The notes beneath the pieces were generated by a model, which worked only from the letters and a program-made list of their open reading frames with translations, made no database searches and was not told where the DNA came from. From positions 1 to 9,298 of the forward strand of contig JBJXGF010000375.1 in the NCBI GenBank assembly GCA_046153015.1: a stretch of DNA of 9,298 nt, written 5' to 3'. This document shows positions 6,702 to 9,298 of the stretch, piece after piece (the first letter of the stretch is position 1; every line of letters begins with the position of its first letter). Source of the stretch: JBJXGF01 sp046153015. Lineage in GTDB: Bacteria > Actinomycetota > Acidimicrobiia > Acidimicrobiales > CAIXPF01. A program made the position numbers and the translations under genes.

Positions 6702-7223
6702 ATGCCGTTACTCGTGCCCGTTCACGCCGCGTGGTCTCACGCCGCGGTCTTGGACGGGAGTGCTCGCCGAACTCCATGGCCGCGCCCACACGTTCCTCGC
6801 CCCTGACCTTCCCGGCCACGGTCATGACCCGACCCCGGCCCCGCCGTCCTCGTGGCCCATTCGATGGCCGGCGCCGTGATCTCGACCGTGGCGAGCAGCG
6901 CCCAGATTTGGCGTCGACAGTCATCTACCTCGTCGCCTTTCCTGCTCCCCGACGGCGAGTCGCTCTACGGGTTCCAAGACCTCGCCGGGCATGGCCGACC
7001 GCGCTCTCGGGCCCGCGCTTCGCCATCTAGAAACGGCGGCGCGAACGACCGGCTCCCGGGCCTACATCCACACCTCCGCCGACCGCTGCGTCAACCCCGC
7101 ATTCCAGGACGAGATGTCCGCCGCTTCGGCGCCAACTCGACCCACGCCCTGCGCACGTCGCACCGCCCAATGCTCAGCGCGCGCGTCGAACTGGCGCTCG
7201 TCCTCCGCCAGCTCGCGTCCTAA
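6702..7223 (+). pseudogene. Alpha/beta-hydrolase remnant with several frameshifts and deletions
   Basis: Pieces of one alpha/beta hydrolase lie in order but in different frames. MPLLVPVHAAWSHAAVLDG starts at ATG 6702, with AGGAG 7 bases upstream. WTGVLAELHGRAHTFLAPDL then PGHGHDPTP reads from 6751. VLVAHSMAGAVIS from 6846 holds the nucleophile-serine motif. VIYLVAF from about 6920 and LLPDGESLYGF from 6942 are in two further frames. RAYIHTSADRCVNPAFQDEM is in another frame, and GANSTHALRTSH to VLRQLAS ends at TAA 7221-7223. About 35 residues usually found between PDLPGHG and the serine motif are missing, and another piece after LYGF. So many lesions in 520 bases indicate decay, not a single sequencing error. 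It lies 46 bases after the bestrophin frame and 23 before the DJ-1 gene, as a former operon member would. No functional enzyme can be made. Confidence 0.82.
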
Positions 7224-7246
7224 CCCAAACCGGAAAGGTCCCTGCC

Positions 7247-8017
7247 GTGACCCACGCCAACCTCAACCCCAGCAACCCTACCGAGCCCAAACGTGTGGCG
7301 ATCGTCATCGCCAACCCGGCGGTGTCGACCACCACGGGCTGGCCCGTCGGCTTCTGGTGGTCCGAGCTCACCCACCCCTACTACCACCTCTCCGAAGCCG
7401 GCTACATCGTGGACATCTTCAGCCCCAACGGCGGCCGCTGTGAGGCCGACGCCATGTCGAACCCCGAAGACCCCAGCCAATGGCAGGCCGAGGACGCCAT
7501 CAGCCGCGGCTACCTCCACGATCCCCACTTCACCAAGCTCCTCGAAGACACCAGCCCCGTGGACGCCATCGATGTCGACGTCTACGACGCCATCATCGTC
7601 GCCGGCGGGCAGAGCCCCATGTTCTCCTTCGAAGCAGCGACCAACCTGCACCGCAAATTCGTCGAGTTCTACGAGCGAGGCAAGATCGCCGCGGCGCTCT
7701 GTCACGGCACCGCCGTGCTTCGCTACGCCACACTGTCCACCGGCGAACCGCTCGTGGCGGGCAAGACCGTGACCGGGTTCCCCAACGTCGAAGAAGACTT
7801 TGCCGATCAAGCCACCTGGCACACGGGAGCTGTCGCACCCGGCACCCACATCATGCCGTGGCGCGTCGAAGACGAGCTCCGCAGACTCGGCGCCAACTAC
7901 ATCCACGCGGGGCTGTTCAAGAGCTTCGCCATCCGCGACGGCAACCTCCTCACCGGCCAACAGAACTTCTCCGGCGCCGAGGTCGCCAAGCTCCTCCTCG
8001 AGACCCTCGGCCGCTGA
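7247..8017 (+). CDS. DJ-1/PfpI superfamily protein, Hsp31/glyoxalase III-like
   Basis: The 256-residue protein contains the nucleophile elbow AALCHGTAVLRY, with Cys152 followed by His153, and GFWWSELTHPYY with Glu40. Together these match the Glu-Cys-His arrangement of Hsp31-type DJ-1 proteins. VYDAIIVAGGQSPMF (112-126) and TGFPNVEEDF (176-185) also fit this class, often annotated 'type 1 glutamine amidotransferase domain-containing'. Hsp31 relatives convert methylglyoxal to lactate without glutathione or act as chaperones or deglycases; which role applies is not shown by sequence. It should be cytosolic, as no signal peptide is seen. Start GTG 7247 has GGAAAGG (7232-7238) 8 bases upstream. 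It follows the hydrolase remnant by 23 bases and precedes nitroreductase by 51, probably in one transcript. It appears intact. Confidence 0.92.
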   Translation: MTHANLNPSNPTEPKRVAIVIANPAVSTTTGWPVGFWWSELTHPYYHLSEAGYIVDIFSPNGGRCEADAMSNPEDPSQWQAEDAISRGYLHDPHFTKLLEDTSPVDAIDVDVYDAIIVAGGQSPMFSFEAATNLHRKFVEFYERGKIAAALCHGTAVLRYATLSTGEPLVAGKTVTGFPNVEEDFADQATWHTGAVAPGTHIMPWRVEDELRRLGANYIHAGLFKSFAIRDGNLLTGQQNFSGAEVAKLLLETLGR

Positions 8018-8068
8018 ACGGGCGCCGCACCCAACGCAACGACAGCCCACCACAGGAGCAGACACGCC

Positions 8069-8584
8069 ATGGAAACCTGGGATGCCCTCCGATCGCGACG
8101 CAACGTCCGTTCCTACCTCGACAAGCCCATCGACCCCGCCGAACTCGACCGCATCCTCGACGCCGGCCGCCGCGCCCCGTCGGCGTTCAACTCCCAACCC
8201 TGGGACTTCATCGTGGCCACCGGAGCTGCCCAGCTCGCCGACCTCGCGACCGTCTGGCGCGGCGCCAGCCACGTCGCACGATCCGCCGCCACGATCGCCG
8301 TCGCCACACCCGTCCAACCCGACGCCGACCGAAGCGCCTGGGCCCAGTTTGATCTCGGCCAAGCGGTGATGGCCATGGCCATCACCGCCGCCGACCTCGG
8401 GATCGGCTCAGCCCACGCCATCATCGAAGACCAGGAACGCTTCCGGAGCTTGTTCGGCGTGCCCGACACCCACCGCGGCGCCTACCTCCTCGCGCTCGGC
8501 CACCCCGCTGACGGGCCGCTCCGCCCCCTCGACCGGCTCGACCGCCGCTCCCTCGACGACGTCGTCCACCGCAGCCGCTGGTGA
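8069..8584 (+). CDS. Nitroreductase-family flavoprotein
   Basis: The 171-residue protein carries the FMN-binding features of the nitroreductase fold: RRNVRSYLDKP (10-20), APSAFNSQPWDF (36-47), ITAADLGIGSAHAI (105-118) and a C-terminal strand YLLALGHPAD (139-148). Such enzymes are FMN-dependent dimers that reduce nitroaromatics, quinones or enones with NAD(P)H; the substrate here is unknown. The length is at the short end of the family, and no domain is missing. Start ATG 8069 has AGGAG (8054-8058) 10 bases upstream. It is the last gene of the plus-strand string beginning at the bestrophin and converges on a decayed conjugation gene. No clear terminator is seen after it. Confidence 0.92.
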   Translation: METWDALRSRRNVRSYLDKPIDPAELDRILDAGRRAPSAFNSQPWDFIVATGAAQLADLATVWRGASHVARSAATIAVATPVQPDADRSAWAQFDLGQAVMAMAITAADLGIGSAHAIIEDQERFRSLFGVPDTHRGAYLLALGHPADGPLRPLDRLDRRSLDDVVHRSRW

Positions 8585-8639
8585 CCAGCCTCGGGATTCG
8601 CAGGGGGATGGTAGGAACGCCGGCAACGACGTCGAGGGT

Positions 8640-9172
8640 GAGGACGGCTCATCGCTGCCGGCCGAGCGGGGCGCGTGTCACGAGGCCAACCTTGTAGGCG
8701 AAGGTCGCGGCTTGCACTCGGTTCCGCAATCCACGCGGCGGCGAGGAGCAGCCCGGCGAGGAGGTCCCACCACCGATGCTGAGGGCGGCGGGTGTGTTGG
8801 GGGTGGAACACCCATACCCGGCCGAGTTGCTCGCGTTGGTGGGCGGCGGCGGCCTATACGTCGGCCTTGTTGGAGGTGACCACGACGGGGCCGGGGGCGT
8901 CGAGCACGGCGGGGGCGGCGAGGCCGCTGGTCTTCCCGGCCCGTGGGGCCACGAGCGCGAGGCCGACGTCTTCCCAGGAGCCGCGCAGCTCGACCCCGTC
9001 GAGGGGCCGAGGAGCACGCTGCGCTCCCCGCCGGCAGGTCTCGGCTGTGTTCGGTGGTGAGGGTGGGGCAGCGCGGGGAGGTCGGCGGGGGGTGGGCGAG
9101 CCCCCCCGCCCGGCGTTCTGCGCCAACGGATCTCGCCGGTGGTGCAAGCGGCCGTGCCGGCGGCGGCGGTAA
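8640..9172 (-). pseudogene. Remnant of a VirD4/TraG-type conjugative coupling ATPase
   Basis: On the minus strand one frame reads LRGSWEDVGLALVAPRAGKT then SGLAAPAVLDAPGPVVVTSN and KADV, followed by TAG at 8854-8856. The same frame continues past it with AAAAHQREQLGRVWVFHPQH and WWDLLAGLLLAAA. The Walker A motif APRAGKTSG, the VVTSNKADV strand and WVFHPQ with a tryptophan-rich WWDLL are typical of actinobacterial TraG/VirD4-like coupling proteins, which feed DNA into type IV secretion channels. In relatives the position of the stop is usually tryptophan, so TGG to TAG is a simple nonsense change. The region between WWDLLAG and LLLAAA looks shortened, similarity fades downstream, and the N-terminal part is cut near the ISAzo13 end. 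Coordinates are approximate. It cannot yield a working ATPase. Confidence 0.7.
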
Positions 9173-9201
9173 GGGTCCGTCAGTTATTTAGTCGCGCGGT
9201 G

Positions 9202-9207
9202 TAGTCT
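9202..9207 (+). promoter_or_regulatory. Candidate -10 for the ISAzo13-like transposase
   Basis: TAGTCT at 9202-9207 lies 6 bases before GTG 9214, so transcription from it would give a leaderless or nearly leaderless message. No convincing -35 or Shine-Dalgarno is seen. Confidence 0.3.
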
Positions 9208-9213
9208 GGTTGT

Positions 9214-9298
9214 GTGGAGGTGTCGGGGGAGGACTTGAAACAGTTCTTCTCGACGGCGTTCCCGTTGTTGGATGAGCGGCAGCGGCGGCTGGTGGCGG
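9214..9298 (+). CDS. ISAzo13-family transposase, N-terminal start (partial)
   Basis: Only 28 residues are visible before the window ends. They begin VEVSGEDLKQFF and end LLDERQRRLVA. The LDERQRRL motif near the N-terminus is typical of ISAzo13-family transposases, where it precedes a helix-turn-helix. The start could be GTG 9214 or GTG 9220, neither with a well-spaced ribosome-binding site. The catalytic domain is outside the window, so intactness is unknown. Confidence 0.65.
   Translation, partial: MEVSGEDLKQFFSTAFPLLDERQRRLVA

Larger units (their letters stand above)
9173..9298 (+). mobile_element. Left end of an ISAzo13-like insertion sequence (partial)
   Basis: The coupling-protein remnant stops near 9172, and the DNA changes to less GC-rich sequence beginning GGGTCCGTCAG, about 40 bases before a transposase start. 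That is the expected place for the terminal inverted repeat. The partner repeat is off the window, so the exact boundary (9173 is my best estimate) is inferred from the end of the neighbouring gene. The element inserted in or beside the remnant. Confidence 0.45.

Noticed and set aside
7220..8362. Long minus-strand open frame (380 codons) antisense to the DJ-1 and nitroreductase genes
   Set aside because: Its translation is Gly/Val/Glu-rich low-complexity sequence without a domain, as expected opposite GC-rich coding DNA. The plus-strand genes have motifs and ribosome-binding sites.
1..9298. CRISPR array, tRNA or rRNA gene
   Set aside because: I saw no regularly spaced direct repeats and no cloverleaf or rRNA-like sequence on either strand by eye. 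A covariance-model scan was not possible here.

Overview
High-GC DNA with strongly GC-biased third codon positions, GTG starts and protein families common in Actinobacteria (cupin-type AraC regulator, two-domain ArsA, NmrA/DUF1772 pair). The host is probably an actinobacterium; the sequence does not fix the genus. This looks like an accessory region: it is bounded by two insertion sequences and contains several broken genes.

Layout. At the left edge (2-88, +) is the C-terminal tail of an IS630-family transposase, and its element seems to end at a TA near 124-125. That insertion removed the last residues of a two-domain arsenite-pump ATPase gene, arsA (minus strand, start 1812). A stretch of about 560 bases without a recognisable gene follows. 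Next is a minus-strand, translationally coupled pair: an NmrA-type NAD(P)-binding protein that has lost its middle, then a small DUF1772 membrane protein. Divergent from the pair is an AraC-family regulator (3383-4405). About 380 bases without a called gene separate it from a convergent MarR-type regulator fused to a C-terminal PDZ domain (4790-5617, minus).

The MarR-PDZ gene shares a short AT-rich control region with a plus-strand gene string: bestrophin-like channel (frameshifted), alpha/beta hydrolase (heavily decayed), DJ-1/PfpI (Hsp31-like) protein and nitroreductase. The control region holds two copies of the palindrome TGATATCA, which also form a 9-bp inverted repeat; this is a good candidate MarR operator. 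To the right lies a minus-strand remnant of a VirD4/TraG-type conjugation coupling ATPase with an internal stop codon, then the start of an ISAzo13-like transposase running off the window.

Working picture (inference). Two regulator-controlled modules concerned with reactive small molecules (NmrA-like/DUF1772; DJ-1/nitroreductase/hydrolase) sit beside an arsenic gene in a decaying mobile-element environment. The most unusual intact item is the MarR-PDZ fusion with its tandem palindromic operator.
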